A stretch of 64,000 nucleotides of DNA from positions 1 to 64,000 of the forward strand of contig NZ_BLAE01000028.1 of NCBI RefSeq assembly GCF_009687865.1, written 5' to 3'. The notes beneath the pieces are model-generated. The model was given only the letters and a program-made list of their open reading frames with translations. It ran no database searches and was not told where the DNA came from. Source of the stretch: Acrocarpospora macrocephala. GTDB taxonomy: Bacteria; Actinomycetota; Actinomycetes; Streptosporangiales; Streptosporangiaceae. Made by a program: the position numbers and the translations under genes. Positions within the stretch are counted from its first letter, which is position 1. Every line of letters starts with the position of its first letter. Positions 7,718 to 16,040 of this stretch are shown piece after piece.

Positions 7718-8227
7718 ATGGGATACACGCTGCTGGTCCTGCTGGTCGGGGTGGAACGGCTCGCCGAACTGGTCGTGGCGCGGCGCAACGAGCGGTGGAG
7801 CCGGGAGCGGGGCGCGGTCGTGTCCGGCCAGGGGCACTATCCGTGGATGGTCGCCCTGCACACCGGCCTGCTGGCGGGCTGCCTGATCGAGGTGGCCGTG
7901 GCCGACCGGCCGTTCCTGCCGTGGCTCGGCTGGCCGATGCTGGCCCTGGTCGTCGCCGCGCAAGGGTTGCGCTGGTGGTGCATCGCCACGCTGGGGCCGC
8001 AGTGGAACACGCGGGTGATCGTGGTCCCGGGGATGCCGCTGGTGACCGGCGGGCCGTACCGGTGGATGCGGCATCCGAACTATGTGGCGGTGGCCGTCGA
8101 GGGGGCGGCGCTGCCGCTGACGCACACCGCCTGGGTGACCGCGCTGGTCTTCACCGCGGCGAACGCGGTGCTGATGGTGGTCCGGATCCGGTGCGAGGAG
8201 GCGGCGCTACGCCTGGCCACGGCATGA
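7718..8227 (+). CDS. Isoprenylcysteine carboxyl methyltransferase-family protein
   Basis: A 169-residue membrane protein with the ICMT/PEMT-like C-terminal signature GGPYRWMRHPNYVAVAVEG and an Arg/Glu pair in RIRCEEAALR. About four to five hydrophobic helices are present. In the known type III PKS clusters the equivalent gene O-methylates the alkylresorcinol. It starts 10 bases after the PKS stop and overlaps the next gene as ATGA. The reaction is inferred from the cluster. Confidence 0.9.
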   Translation: MGYTLLVLLVGVERLAELVVARRNERWSRERGAVVSGQGHYPWMVALHTGLLAGCLIEVAVADRPFLPWLGWPMLALVVAAQGLRWWCIATLGPQWNTRVIVVPGMPLVTGGPYRWMRHPNYVAVAVEGAALPLTHTAWVTALVFTAANAVLMVVRIRCEEAALRLATA

Positions 8228-9240
8228 TCGACGTTCTGGTGGCGGGCGGCGGCCCCGCCGGTCTGGCCACCGCGATCCGGGCGCGCCTCGCCGGGCTCAC
8301 GACGGTGGTGGTGGAGCCGCGAGCCGGGCCGATCGACAAGGCGTGCGGGGAAGGCCTGATGCCGACCGGCGTGGAGGCCCTGGAGTCGCTCGGCGTCATC
8401 GTGGACGGCTGGCCGCTGCGCGGCATCCGCTACCTCGACGCCCGCCACGACGTCGCCGCCGGTTTCCCCGGCGGGCGCAAGGGCCTGGGCGTCCGTCGCA
8501 CCGCCTTACACGCCGCTCTAGCCGCCCGGGCCACGAGCCTGGGCATCGAGGTCGTCCCCGGCCGCATCGACGGCGTGCGGCAGTTCCCCGGCCACGTGGA
8601 GGCGGCCGGACGCCACGCCCGCTGGCTGGTCGCCGCCGACGGCTTACACTCCCCCATCAGAACCATGGCCGGCCTCTCCCGCCCCGTCTCCGGAACCCGC
8701 CGGTACGGCTTACGCCGCCACTACCGCGTCGAACCCTGGACCGACTACGTGGAGGTCCACTGGGCCACCGGCGGCGAAGCCTACGTCACCCCCGTCGCCC
8801 CCGGCCTGGTCGGCGTGGCCGTGCTCAGCTCCGTCCGCCGCCCCTACGACGACCATCTCGCCGACTTCCCCGCCCTCACCGCCCGCCTGACCGGGACCGC
8901 CGCGACCCGCATCCGCGGCGCGGGCCCGTTACGCCAGCGGGCCCGCGCCCGGGTGGCCGGGCGGGTGCTCCTGGTCGGCGACGCCGCGGGCTACGTGGAC
9001 GCCCTCACCGGCGAGGGCCTCTCGCTCGCCTTCCAGTCGGCCGACGCGCTGGTCCGCTGCCTGGCCGGCGAAAGGCCCGGGGACTACGAACGCCAGTGGC
9101 GGCGCCTCTCGTCCCGGCACCGCGCCCTGACCGGCGCCCTCCTGGCGGCCAGGAACACCCGGCCGACCGCGCAGCTCATCGTCCCCGCCGCGCACGCCCT
9201 GCCCGGCGTCTTCCGCGCCGCGGTCGCCCTGCTGGCCTGA
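8224..9240 (+). CDS. FAD-dependent monooxygenase (phenolic-lipid hydroxylase-like)
   Basis: A 338-residue flavoprotein. The Rossmann motif is VLVAGGGPAGLATAIRARLAG at the N-terminus, with a GD motif GRVLLVGDAAGYVDALTGEG near residue 265 that contacts FAD. The length and KACGEGLMP segment resemble geranylgeranyl-reductase-type and aromatic hydroxylase-type members. ATG 8224 overlaps the preceding stop. Together with the PKS and methyltransferase it should oxidise the resorcinol ring to a quinone or hydroxyquinone. That function comes from the cluster, not from the protein alone. Confidence 0.9.
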   Translation: MIDVLVAGGGPAGLATAIRARLAGLTTVVVEPRAGPIDKACGEGLMPTGVEALESLGVIVDGWPLRGIRYLDARHDVAAGFPGGRKGLGVRRTALHAALAARATSLGIEVVPGRIDGVRQFPGHVEAAGRHARWLVAADGLHSPIRTMAGLSRPVSGTRRYGLRRHYRVEPWTDYVEVHWATGGEAYVTPVAPGLVGVAVLSSVRRPYDDHLADFPALTARLTGTAATRIRGAGPLRQRARARVAGRVLLVGDAAGYVDALTGEGLSLAFQSADALVRCLAGERPGDYERQWRRLSSRHRALTGALLAARNTRPTAQLIVPAAHALPGVFRAAVALLA

Positions 9241-9244
9241 ACGG

Positions 9245-9284
9245 CAGGACGGCCCGGTCTCCCGCGGGAGACCGGGCCGTCCTG
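9245..9284. terminator. Perfect 40-bp palindrome, bidirectional terminator
   Basis: Bases 9245-9264 and 9265-9284 are exact reverse complements (20-bp arms, no loop bases beyond the centre). It lies between the converging ends of the PKS operon and the exported protein gene, so it can terminate both transcripts. Confidence 0.9.
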
Positions 9285-9295
9285 TGCCGAGGTGC

Positions 9296-10201
9296 CTACT
9301 TCTTGACGACCTTCACGTAGTCGTACGCCTCGGAGCTCGCGAGATCGCGGGTTCCTTCGAAGCGGACGCCCCAAGTGCCAGACTTGAACGCCTTGACCTT
9401 CGTGTAGAACGTGCCGTCGGGGTTCGTCTCGATCGTGTCGACATAGCGCCACTTGTGCGAGCCCTTGGGCAGGAAGTAGACGTCGATCTCCTCCCAGCCG
9501 AGCTTGTACCAGTCATGCCAGTACTTGCGGCTTTCGTAGCAGGAGGAGGAACTGCCATCGAGTTCGACCCTTGCCTTGTCGTACTCGTAGTACCGGTCGC
9601 CGTAGCACTGGGCGACCTGAAGGCGACCGGACAGGGACAGCTTGCGGCCCTGCTTGACCGGCTCAGGGCTCGCGTTGAAGCCCACGAACCGGGTCCCCTT
9701 AGGACTCTTCGGCGGAGTCCAGGTGTGGTGCTTGACGAAGAACGAGCTGTCGCCGAAAACCTTCCGGCCGTTGACGCCCTCGGCGACAACGCGCACGCTC
9801 CACGAGCCGACCGGGTCGTTCCAGCCGATGGTCTTGGAGAACGTCTCCGCGAACCAGATCGGCTTGTACTCCGGGGCCGGCGTCTTCTCGTCATCCTTCT
9901 TGTCCCACGGACCGTTGCCGCCGTCGTGGCCGCCGCCGTCCCAATGGTGCCCCTTGGGAACGAAGTAGACCTGTGCGGACTTGAGATCCACACCCTTGAC
10001 GGTGACCGATACGGTCTCCGAGTCGCGGCGGTGCTTGAGCACCACCTCGCTGGGGTTGACCACGATGCTCGTGATCTTCGGGTCGGGCCCGGGATGGTGC
10101 CCATCATTCGGGCCGGGATCCGCGTACGCGGGCCCCGCCACCGCGAGCGCCGAGGCGCCCACGGCGGCCGCCACTAAGGCGGTTGCCATTCGTCTGACCA
10201 T
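9296..10201 (-). CDS. Exported two-domain protein, unknown function
   Basis: A 301-residue protein with a Sec signal peptide (MVRRMATALVAAAVGASALA, cleavage near AYA-DP). The mature part has an Ig-like domain (about 40-160, with VGSWSVRVVAEGVNG) and a second beta domain (about 170-300, with LSLSGRL, GTFYTKVKAFKSGTWGVRFE). It is rich in His, Lys, Trp and Tyr, and a single Cys pair lies in QCYGD and SSCYES. The same two-domain layout recurs in the next gene, so the two are probably paralogues. The family was not recognised; a cell-surface role is likely. Confidence 0.8.
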   Translation of the reverse strand: MVRRMATALVAAAVGASALAVAGPAYADPGPNDGHHPGPDPKITSIVVNPSEVVLKHRRDSETVSVTVKGVDLKSAQVYFVPKGHHWDGGGHDGGNGPWDKKDDEKTPAPEYKPIWFAETFSKTIGWNDPVGSWSVRVVAEGVNGRKVFGDSSFFVKHHTWTPPKSPKGTRFVGFNASPEPVKQGRKLSLSGRLQVAQCYGDRYYEYDKARVELDGSSSSCYESRKYWHDWYKLGWEEIDVYFLPKGSHKWRYVDTIETNPDGTFYTKVKAFKSGTWGVRFEGTRDLASSEAYDYVKVVKK

Positions 10202-10345
10202 AGAGGGTGCTTCCTCTCCCCGTTAACACACACGCTCTGAGGTAGAGCGCGCCTACGTCATAGACGCGTCAAGACAGGGAAAAGTTGCGTTAAAGACAGT
10301 GAAAAACTGATCACGATCTGGCAACGGAACCTTCATCCCGTGCGT

Positions 10346-11284
10346 CTAATTACGCCGTGGGCGCCGCTCGGGGCTGATATCCGCCGCATAACGCGAGGTA
10401 GCGGGGAATTCCACCCGATAAACCCCCTCTCCGGCTGGTTTGACCCGCTGGTCGAACGATCCGTCCCGCCGGGTCCGCGCGGTCGCCACCGTCTGCCAGT
10501 CCCCGCCCGTCCCCCGGAACCGGATGAGCACCTCCTTCCGCTTACGGAACGGCCTGCGGCCCAGCAAGCCGTACGGATCCAGGCGCATCAGCGTCCCGGA
10601 GACCCGGACCTTCTTCCGCTCGCTCACCGCGACCCCCTGCAGCGCCGTCTCCCGCCGCAGGTGGAACGTCGTGTACGCCTTGACCTCGTTACCCGCCTGA
10701 TCAGTGGCCGTGGCGGCGATCGTCCACACGCCGCTGGGATACCACCGCGTCAGCCCCACCTGCGGATTGAACCGCCAGGTCTGCCACCCCTCCGCGGCCA
10801 GCCGGAACCGGTGGAACCCCACCGGCGGGCGGACCGCCGTCGCCGTCAGCTCCGCGACCGCGGGCTTCGCCACCGGAACGGCGGGCGCCACGGGCGGAAC
10901 GGCGGGCACCGCGGGCTCGGTCTCCGGAACGGCGGGCGCCACGGGCGGGACCGCGGGCTCGGCCGAGGTTTCCGCCGAGGTTTCCGCCGGGGTTTCCGCC
11001 GGGGTTTCCGCCGGGGTGAGCTCCGGGGTCACGCCCGTCAGATTCGTGGCGCCCGCCGGCGGGCGCCCGGGCTCGACCAGCACGGTCACGCCCCGCACGC
11101 CGTGCGCCCCCCGGGCCACCACATCGATGACCAGTTTCACCGCGCCGGTGGCCCGGACCACGGGCTCCGCCGGCCGCAAACTGATGGACCTGATCGCCAG
11201 CTCCGTCTCCGCGGCCCGGGCCGGAACCCCCGGCCAGGCCAGCGTCGTGACGGCGGTCAGCGTCGCGAGAATTCGTCTCGTCAT
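10346..11284 (-). CDS. Exported protein with PAET/PAVP-repeat insert, paralogue of its neighbour
   Basis: A 312-residue protein. The signal peptide (MTRRILATLTAVTTLAWPGV) is cleaved near ARA-AE. An Ig-like domain (ending YPSGVWTIAATATDQAG) and a C-terminal beta domain (RRDGSFDQRVK, GVYRVEFPATSRYAADIS) match the neighbour's architecture. Between them lies a low-complexity insert of AETP/AETS tetrads followed by PAVPPVAP blocks, encoded by 12-bp tandem repeats at about 10960-11022. ATG 11284 is chosen because it starts the signal peptide; the frame extends further upstream without export features. Function unknown. Confidence 0.8.
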   Translation of the reverse strand: MTRRILATLTAVTTLAWPGVPARAAETELAIRSISLRPAEPVVRATGAVKLVIDVVARGAHGVRGVTVLVEPGRPPAGATNLTGVTPELTPAETPAETPAETSAETSAEPAVPPVAPAVPETEPAVPAVPPVAPAVPVAKPAVAELTATAVRPPVGFHRFRLAAEGWQTWRFNPQVGLTRWYPSGVWTIAATATDQAGNEVKAYTTFHLRRETALQGVAVSERKKVRVSGTLMRLDPYGLLGRRPFRKRKEVLIRFRGTGGDWQTVATARTRRDGSFDQRVKPAGEGVYRVEFPATSRYAADISPERRPRRN

Positions 11285-11353
11285 GGCGCAGAACGCTAGG
11301 CAGCCCACGGCAAAACGAACGGACCCGACACACACCCCGAATGGCAAACGAAC

Positions 11354-11378
11354 AGGGCCGCCCGGAACGGACGGCCCT
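11354..11378. terminator. Hairpin terminator
   Basis: AGGGCCG/CGGCCCT arms with an inner CCG-GAA-CGG stem lie just after the acyl-CoA synthetase stop (minus strand). Confidence 0.6.
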
Positions 11379-11391
11379 GGCGGGAAGCGGA

Positions 11392-13227
11392 TCAGTCGCG
11401 GTACATGTCGTCGATGATCTCCGCGTACTTTGCGTGGATCACCCGGCGCTTGAGCTTCAGGCTGGGCGTGAGCTCCTCGGTCTCCGCCGTCCACTCCACC
11501 GGCAGCAGCCGCCACTTCTTCACCTGCTGCACCCGGGCCAGCTTCTCGTTGGCCGTCTCGATGGCCGCCTCCACGGCCTTGAGCACGTCGGGGTGCTCGG
11601 CCAGTTCGGCGAGGGACTCGTAGGCGATGCCGTTGGCCTGGGCCCAGCCGGGGGCGACCTCGCCGTCCAGGGTGAGGATGGCGACGGGGAACGGGCGGCG
11701 GTCGCCGTAGGCGAGGGCCTGGCCGATGAGGGGGTGTTCCTTGAGGTAGTTCTCGATGTTGGCCGGGGAGATGTTCTCGCCGCCGGCGGTGATGATGAGC
11801 TCCTTCTTGCGGTCCACGATCCGGACGAAGCCATCCTCGTCGATGGAGCCGACGTCGCCGGTGTGCAGCCAGCCGTCTTCGTCCAGGAGCTCGGCGGTGG
11901 CCTCGGGGCGGTCGAGGTAGCCGGTGGTGTTGAGCGGGCTGCGGGTGATGATCTCGCCGTCCTCGGCGATGCGGACCTCGACGCCGGGTTCGGCGCGGCC
12001 GACGGTGCCCAGGCGGTAGCTGGCGGGGCTGTTGGCGGTGAAGGCGCCGGTGGTCTCGGTCATGCCGTACACGTCGAGGACCTTGAGGCCGAGGCCGGCG
12101 AAGAAGCGCTGGACCTCCAGGGGCATCGGCGCGGCGGCGGTGGCCAGCCAGCGCGCGTTCTCGAAGCCGATCATCATCCGGATGATGCCCAGCAGCGCGG
12201 CGTCGGCCTGCTCATAGGCGGCCTGGACTTCGGGGCTGGGGGTGCCGCCGTGCTGGCCGGCCTCCACGTAGGCGAGCCCGGCGGCCATCGCGGCGCGCAC
12301 GTTCTCCTGCTGCTCCTCCGGCTGGGTGGCCAGCAGGGCCTGCAGCCGGGCCATCATCTTCTCCCAGACCCGGGGCACGCCGAAGAACATGACCGGCTTG
12401 ACCGCGCCCAGCGTGGCGCCCAGGTTGGCCAGGTCGGTGCAGAAGTGCACGTGCGAGACCTTGAACACCGGCAGGTAGAGGGACAGGACCCGCTCGGCGA
12501 TGTGCGCGTAGGTGAGGTAGGAGATCTGGGTGCCCTGGGTGGGCAGCGAGGTCATCCGGTCGGTGGCGCCCACCTCGAACAGCACGTTGCGGTGGGTCAG
12601 CGGCACGCCCTTGGGCATGCCGGTCGTGCCGGAGGTGTAGAGCACGGTCACCGTGTCGTCGGGGCCGACGGCCCGCCACCGCTCCTCGGCCGCGGCGGGG
12701 TCGGCCGCGAGCGAGGACGCGCCGAGGGCCAGGAAGTCCGCCCAGGACAGCTGGTCGCCGGTGGCCCCCTCCAGCATGATGATCTTGGTTAGGGCCGGCA
12801 GCTCGGCCAGGATGGGCTCCCACCGGGATAACTCGCGCGGCCCGCCGAGCACGACGACCTTCGCGCCGACGTTCTGGGCCACGAAGGAGACCTGGTCGGG
12901 CGCGAAGGTGCTGTAGACCGAGACCGGCACCGCGCCCGCGTGCACGGCGCCCAGGTCGGCCAGGACGTGCTCGCTGCGGTTGACCATCATCAGCGCGACC
13001 GCGTCGCCGGGCTGGAGGCCGAGGGCGGCGAAGCCCGCCGCGATCTCCAGGACCCGCTGCCGGGCTTCGGCGTAGGTCAGGGTGGACCAGCCGCCCTCCA
13101 CCGGGTCGGAGTAGGCGGGCGAGTCGGGATACCGCTCGGCCGTCTCCGCGAACTGCTGACAGATGGTCCGGCCGGCGATGTCCTGCTCGATCGCCGCACG
13201 TTCCTGAAGGACCTGAGGATCCGCCAT
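11392..13227 (-). CDS. Long-chain acyl-CoA synthetase (AMP-binding)
   Basis: A 611-residue ANL-superfamily enzyme that activates fatty acids to acyl-CoA via acyl-AMP. The P-loop is VLYTSGTTGMPKGVPLTH, the A5 motif is DVYGMTETTG, the A7/A8 region is GWLHTGDVGSIDEDGFVRIVDRKKELI, and an internal Lys follows in LTPSLKLKRR. Length and motif spacing fit the bacterial FadD15-like group. ATG 13227 has GGAGGG six bases upstream and removes an unlikely N-terminal extension. It is divergent from the TRIC channel gene. Confidence 0.95.
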   Translation of the reverse strand: MADPQVLQERAAIEQDIAGRTICQQFAETAERYPDSPAYSDPVEGGWSTLTYAEARQRVLEIAAGFAALGLQPGDAVALMMVNRSEHVLADLGAVHAGAVPVSVYSTFAPDQVSFVAQNVGAKVVVLGGPRELSRWEPILAELPALTKIIMLEGATGDQLSWADFLALGASSLAADPAAAEERWRAVGPDDTVTVLYTSGTTGMPKGVPLTHRNVLFEVGATDRMTSLPTQGTQISYLTYAHIAERVLSLYLPVFKVSHVHFCTDLANLGATLGAVKPVMFFGVPRVWEKMMARLQALLATQPEEQQENVRAAMAAGLAYVEAGQHGGTPSPEVQAAYEQADAALLGIIRMMIGFENARWLATAAAPMPLEVQRFFAGLGLKVLDVYGMTETTGAFTANSPASYRLGTVGRAEPGVEVRIAEDGEIITRSPLNTTGYLDRPEATAELLDEDGWLHTGDVGSIDEDGFVRIVDRKKELIITAGGENISPANIENYLKEHPLIGQALAYGDRRPFPVAILTLDGEVAPGWAQANGIAYESLAELAEHPDVLKAVEAAIETANEKLARVQQVKKWRLLPVEWTAETEELTPSLKLKRRVIHAKYAEIIDDMYRD

Positions 13228-13346
13228 TCCACCCTCCGTATGGTTCGTACAGGTGGCCTGCATCGCATCATGTGTAAGCAATCCCTGACAACCCCCCATT
13301 TCGACGAGAATTTTCGGCATAGAGCCGGTGATGGGATGATTATTCG

Positions 13347-13961
13347 GTGACTTCCGTACTCGATCTCGCCGGGATCTTCGTCTTCGCCACCTCCGGGGCG
13401 CTGCAGGGCGTGCGGAAGCGGCTGGACGTGGTCGGCATGGCGGTTCTCGCGTTCTTCACGGCGGTAGGCGGCGGCGTGCTGCGGGACCTGTTCATCGGCA
13501 TCCAGCCCGCCGCCTTCCGGGACGTCGGCTACCTGCTCGTCCCGGTGGCCGCGACCGCCGTGGTGTTCTTCTGGCACCCCCAGGTGGCCCGGCTGATGCC
13601 GGCCATCCTGGTGTTCGACGCCGCCGGGCTCGGCCTGTTCTGCGCGGTCGGCACCGAGAAGGCGCTGCTGTTCGGCCTGTCCGCGCCGCACGCGGTGCTG
13701 CTCGGCGTCTGCACGGCGGTCGGCGGCGGCATCCTGCGCGACCTGCTCTCCGGCGAGACCCCCGCCCTGCTCTACGACCGCCAGCTCTACGCCGTCCCCG
13801 CCATGCTCGGCGCGACCCTGATGGCCGTGCTGTCCCGCCTGGGCGTGTACGACTTCGCCGCCACCCTCGCCGCCGCCCTGCTGGCCTTCACCCTCCGCCT
13901 GCTCGCGATGCGCTACTCCTGGCGGGCGCCCCTGGCGCGCGGGGTCACAACGCCGGAATGA
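13347..13961 (+). CDS. TRIC-family cation channel (UPF0126)
   Basis: A 204-residue membrane protein made of two homologous halves of three helices. Each half carries a glycine kink and signature: TAVGGGVLRDLFIG near residue 33 and TAVGGGILRDLLSG near residue 121. Prokaryotic TRIC proteins are trimeric monovalent-cation channels. GTG 13347 starts the first helix. Its 3' end overlaps the convergent MocR gene by 17 bases. Confidence 0.93.
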   Translation: MTSVLDLAGIFVFATSGALQGVRKRLDVVGMAVLAFFTAVGGGVLRDLFIGIQPAAFRDVGYLLVPVAATAVVFFWHPQVARLMPAILVFDAAGLGLFCAVGTEKALLFGLSAPHAVLLGVCTAVGGGILRDLLSGETPALLYDRQLYAVPAMLGATLMAVLSRLGVYDFAATLAAALLAFTLRLLAMRYSWRAPLARGVTTPE

Positions 13962-15363
13962 GCGAGGCCCGGGGGCTGCGACCGGCCGCCCCCCTGGACG
14001 CGGCGATCCGGCGCACCGCGTCCACGAGCACGTCCGGAGGCTGGGTGAACGGCAGCCGCAGGTGGCCTTCCAGGGTTCCGTCGACGCCGAACCAGGGGCC
14101 GGGCGCGAGCCGTACCCCCGCGGCGGCGGCCGCCTCGGAGAGCGGCGTCGCGATCGGCGCGCCGAGCCGGATCCAGAGCGAACCGCCGCCGCCGGGGACG
14201 CGGAAGCTCCAGTCCGGGAGTTCGCGGCGGAGCACGTCCACCAGGGCCGCGCGGGAGGCGGCGAGGGCGCGCCGCCGTTCGGCCCTGGTCTCCTCGATGC
14301 GGTCGAACAGGCGGGCCACGACGAGCTGCTCGAACAGGGCGCTGGCGATGTCCACGGCGGCGCGCAGCACGGCCAGGCGGCGGACCAGGGCGGCGCTCGC
14401 CCTGATCCAGCCGATGCGGAGCCCGCCCCACCACAGCTTGGAGGCCGATCCGACGCTGACGACCCGGCCGTCGGTGTCGAAGACCGCCGTGGGCGGCGGC
14501 TGTTCCAGGTCGTCGACGGCGAGTTCGGCCCAGGTCTCGTCCACGATCACGGTCATGTCGTGGCGCCGCGCGGCGGCCACTAGAGCGACCCGGTCGTCGG
14601 CGCTCATGAGATGGCCGGTCGGGTTCTGGAAATCGGGGATCAGGTAGGCCAGCTGGGCCCCGGACTGCCGGGCCGCGCTGATCAGCAGGTCGAGGTGGCG
14701 CCCGTCGGCCGGGATGCCCACCGGCACGATCCTGGCCCCGCGCAGCCGGGCCAGGTCGATCACGTGCGGGTAGGTCGGCGACTCCAGCAGCACCGGGTCC
14801 CCCGCCCCGGCGTAGAGCGTCATCAGCAGGTGGATGGCCTGCTGCGCGCCGGTGGTGACGATGATCTGCTCTGGCCGGGTGGCCAGCCCGCGCGCCGTGT
14901 ACCGCGCCGCGATGGCCGCCCGCAGCTCCGGCAGGCCGATCGGGTCGTACCCCATGCCCAGGGTGAACCGGTGATATCCGGCGCCCGCGTGCGCGAGCGC
15001 CTCGTCCAGGAAGCGGGACGCGGCCGGGGCGGCGGCGTGCAGCGGGAGCAGGCCGTCGTCGTCGGCGCTCACCCACGGATTGTCGGCGCAGGCGCTCGGG
15101 TCCGGCAGCGCCGTCCAGCTGCCCGCGCCCTGGCGGCTGTCCAGGTAGCCCTGCCCGCGCAGCCGGTCGTAGGCGGCGGTCACGGTGGTCCTGCTCACTC
15201 CGAGCTCCTCGGCCAGCTGCCGCTCCGCGGGCAGCCGCACCCGCACCGGCAGCCGCCCGTCCAGGATGCGATCCCGCACGGCCGAGGCCAGCGCCCGATA
15301 GTACGGCCGCGCGTCCTGCGGCACCCCGACCAGCCGGGCCAGCTGCCCCGCGCTCATATCCAC
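13945..15363 (-). CDS. MocR-family regulator (GntR HTH plus aminotransferase domain), YczR-like
   Basis: A 472-residue regulator. An N-terminal GntR winged helix (about residues 20-85: LPAERQLAEELGVSRTTVTAAYDRLRGQGYL) is followed by a fold-type I PLP domain with TTGAQQAIHLL, PDFQNPTGHLM and the PLP lysine in SVGSASKLWWGGLRIGWI. MocR proteins sense PLP or amino compounds and usually control a divergent neighbour. Here the divergent gene is yczE-like, the known YczR/YczE pairing in Firmicutes and actinobacteria. A shared palindrome lies in the intergenic region. Confidence 0.93.
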   Translation of the reverse strand: MDMSAGQLARLVGVPQDARPYYRALASAVRDRILDGRLPVRVRLPAERQLAEELGVSRTTVTAAYDRLRGQGYLDSRQGAGSWTALPDPSACADNPWVSADDDGLLPLHAAAPAASRFLDEALAHAGAGYHRFTLGMGYDPIGLPELRAAIAARYTARGLATRPEQIIVTTGAQQAIHLLMTLYAGAGDPVLLESPTYPHVIDLARLRGARIVPVGIPADGRHLDLLISAARQSGAQLAYLIPDFQNPTGHLMSADDRVALVAAARRHDMTVIVDETWAELAVDDLEQPPPTAVFDTDGRVVSVGSASKLWWGGLRIGWIRASAALVRRLAVLRAAVDIASALFEQLVVARLFDRIEETRAERRRALAASRAALVDVLRRELPDWSFRVPGGGGSLWIRLGAPIATPLSEAAAAAGVRLAPGPWFGVDGTLEGHLRLPFTQPPDVLVDAVRRIAASRGAAGRSPRASLIPAL

Positions 15364-15374
15364 CCGCCCAATAT

Positions 15375-15399
15375 AGGGCCATTTCCCGAAATTGGCCCT
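15375..15399. promoter_or_regulatory. Probable MocR/YczR operator
   Basis: Inverted repeat AGGGCCA (15375-15381) / TGGCCCT (15393-15399) around an AT-rich TTTCCCGAAAT centre, in the 73-bp gap between the divergent regulator and yczE-like gene. It is close to the regulator's start, so autoregulation is likely. Confidence 0.65.
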
Positions 15400-15436
15400 T
15401 TATCAGGACTTTCCGCGCCGGAAGGATGGGGGCACT

Positions 15437-16036
15437 ATGACTGAGCTCACCATTCCCGTCGCGTCCTTCCCGGCCCGCCTGCTCCGCCTCTACTCCGGCC
15501 TCGCCCTGTACGGCGCGGGCATCGGCCTGCAAGTCGAGTCCGCGCTCGGCAACGACCCCTGGGACGTCTTCCACCAGGGCCTGGCCGTACGCACCGGATG
15601 GTCGATCGGCACCTGGATCATCCTGGTCGGCGCGCTGGTCATGGTGTTCTGGATCCCGCTGCGCCAGAAACCCGGCCTGGGCACGATCAGCAACATCGTC
15701 CTGCTCGGCCTGTTCGCCGACGCCACCATCTGGCTCGCCCCCACGCCGGGGCAGCTGGCCGTCCGCTGGGCGTACCTGCTGGCGGCGGTCGTGCTGGTGG
15801 CCTTCGCGACCGCCCTCTACATCGGCGCGGGCATGGGCCCGGGCCCGCGCGACGGGCTGATGACCGGCCTGCACCGGGCGGGCCTGTCCATCCGGCTGGC
15901 CCGCACGATCATCGAGGTCGGCGTGCTGGCCGTCGGCTGGCTCCTCGGCGGAACCGTGGGAGTCGGCACCCTGGTCTTCGCCGCCGCGATCGGCCCGCTG
16001 ACTCAGCTGTTCATGCGGTTACAGCGTGTAGCGTGA
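15437..16036 (+). CDS. YczE/YyaS/YitT-family membrane protein
   Basis: A 199-residue protein with five to six hydrophobic helices and family signatures ALGNDPWDVFHQG and GAGMGPGPRDGLM. The latter resembles a repeat of the former, as expected for the internally duplicated YczE family. Transport substrate unknown. Other YczE genes are controlled by a divergent MocR regulator, as here. ATG 15437 follows a purine-rich GGATGGGGG; a longer frame from 15392 would run into the operator. It ends 4 bases before the GH15 gene. Confidence 0.9.
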   Translation: MTELTIPVASFPARLLRLYSGLALYGAGIGLQVESALGNDPWDVFHQGLAVRTGWSIGTWIILVGALVMVFWIPLRQKPGLGTISNIVLLGLFADATIWLAPTPGQLAVRWAYLLAAVVLVAFATALYIGAGMGPGPRDGLMTGLHRAGLSIRLARTIIEVGVLAVGWLLGGTVGVGTLVFAAAIGPLTQLFMRLQRVA

Positions 16037-16040
16037 CGGC

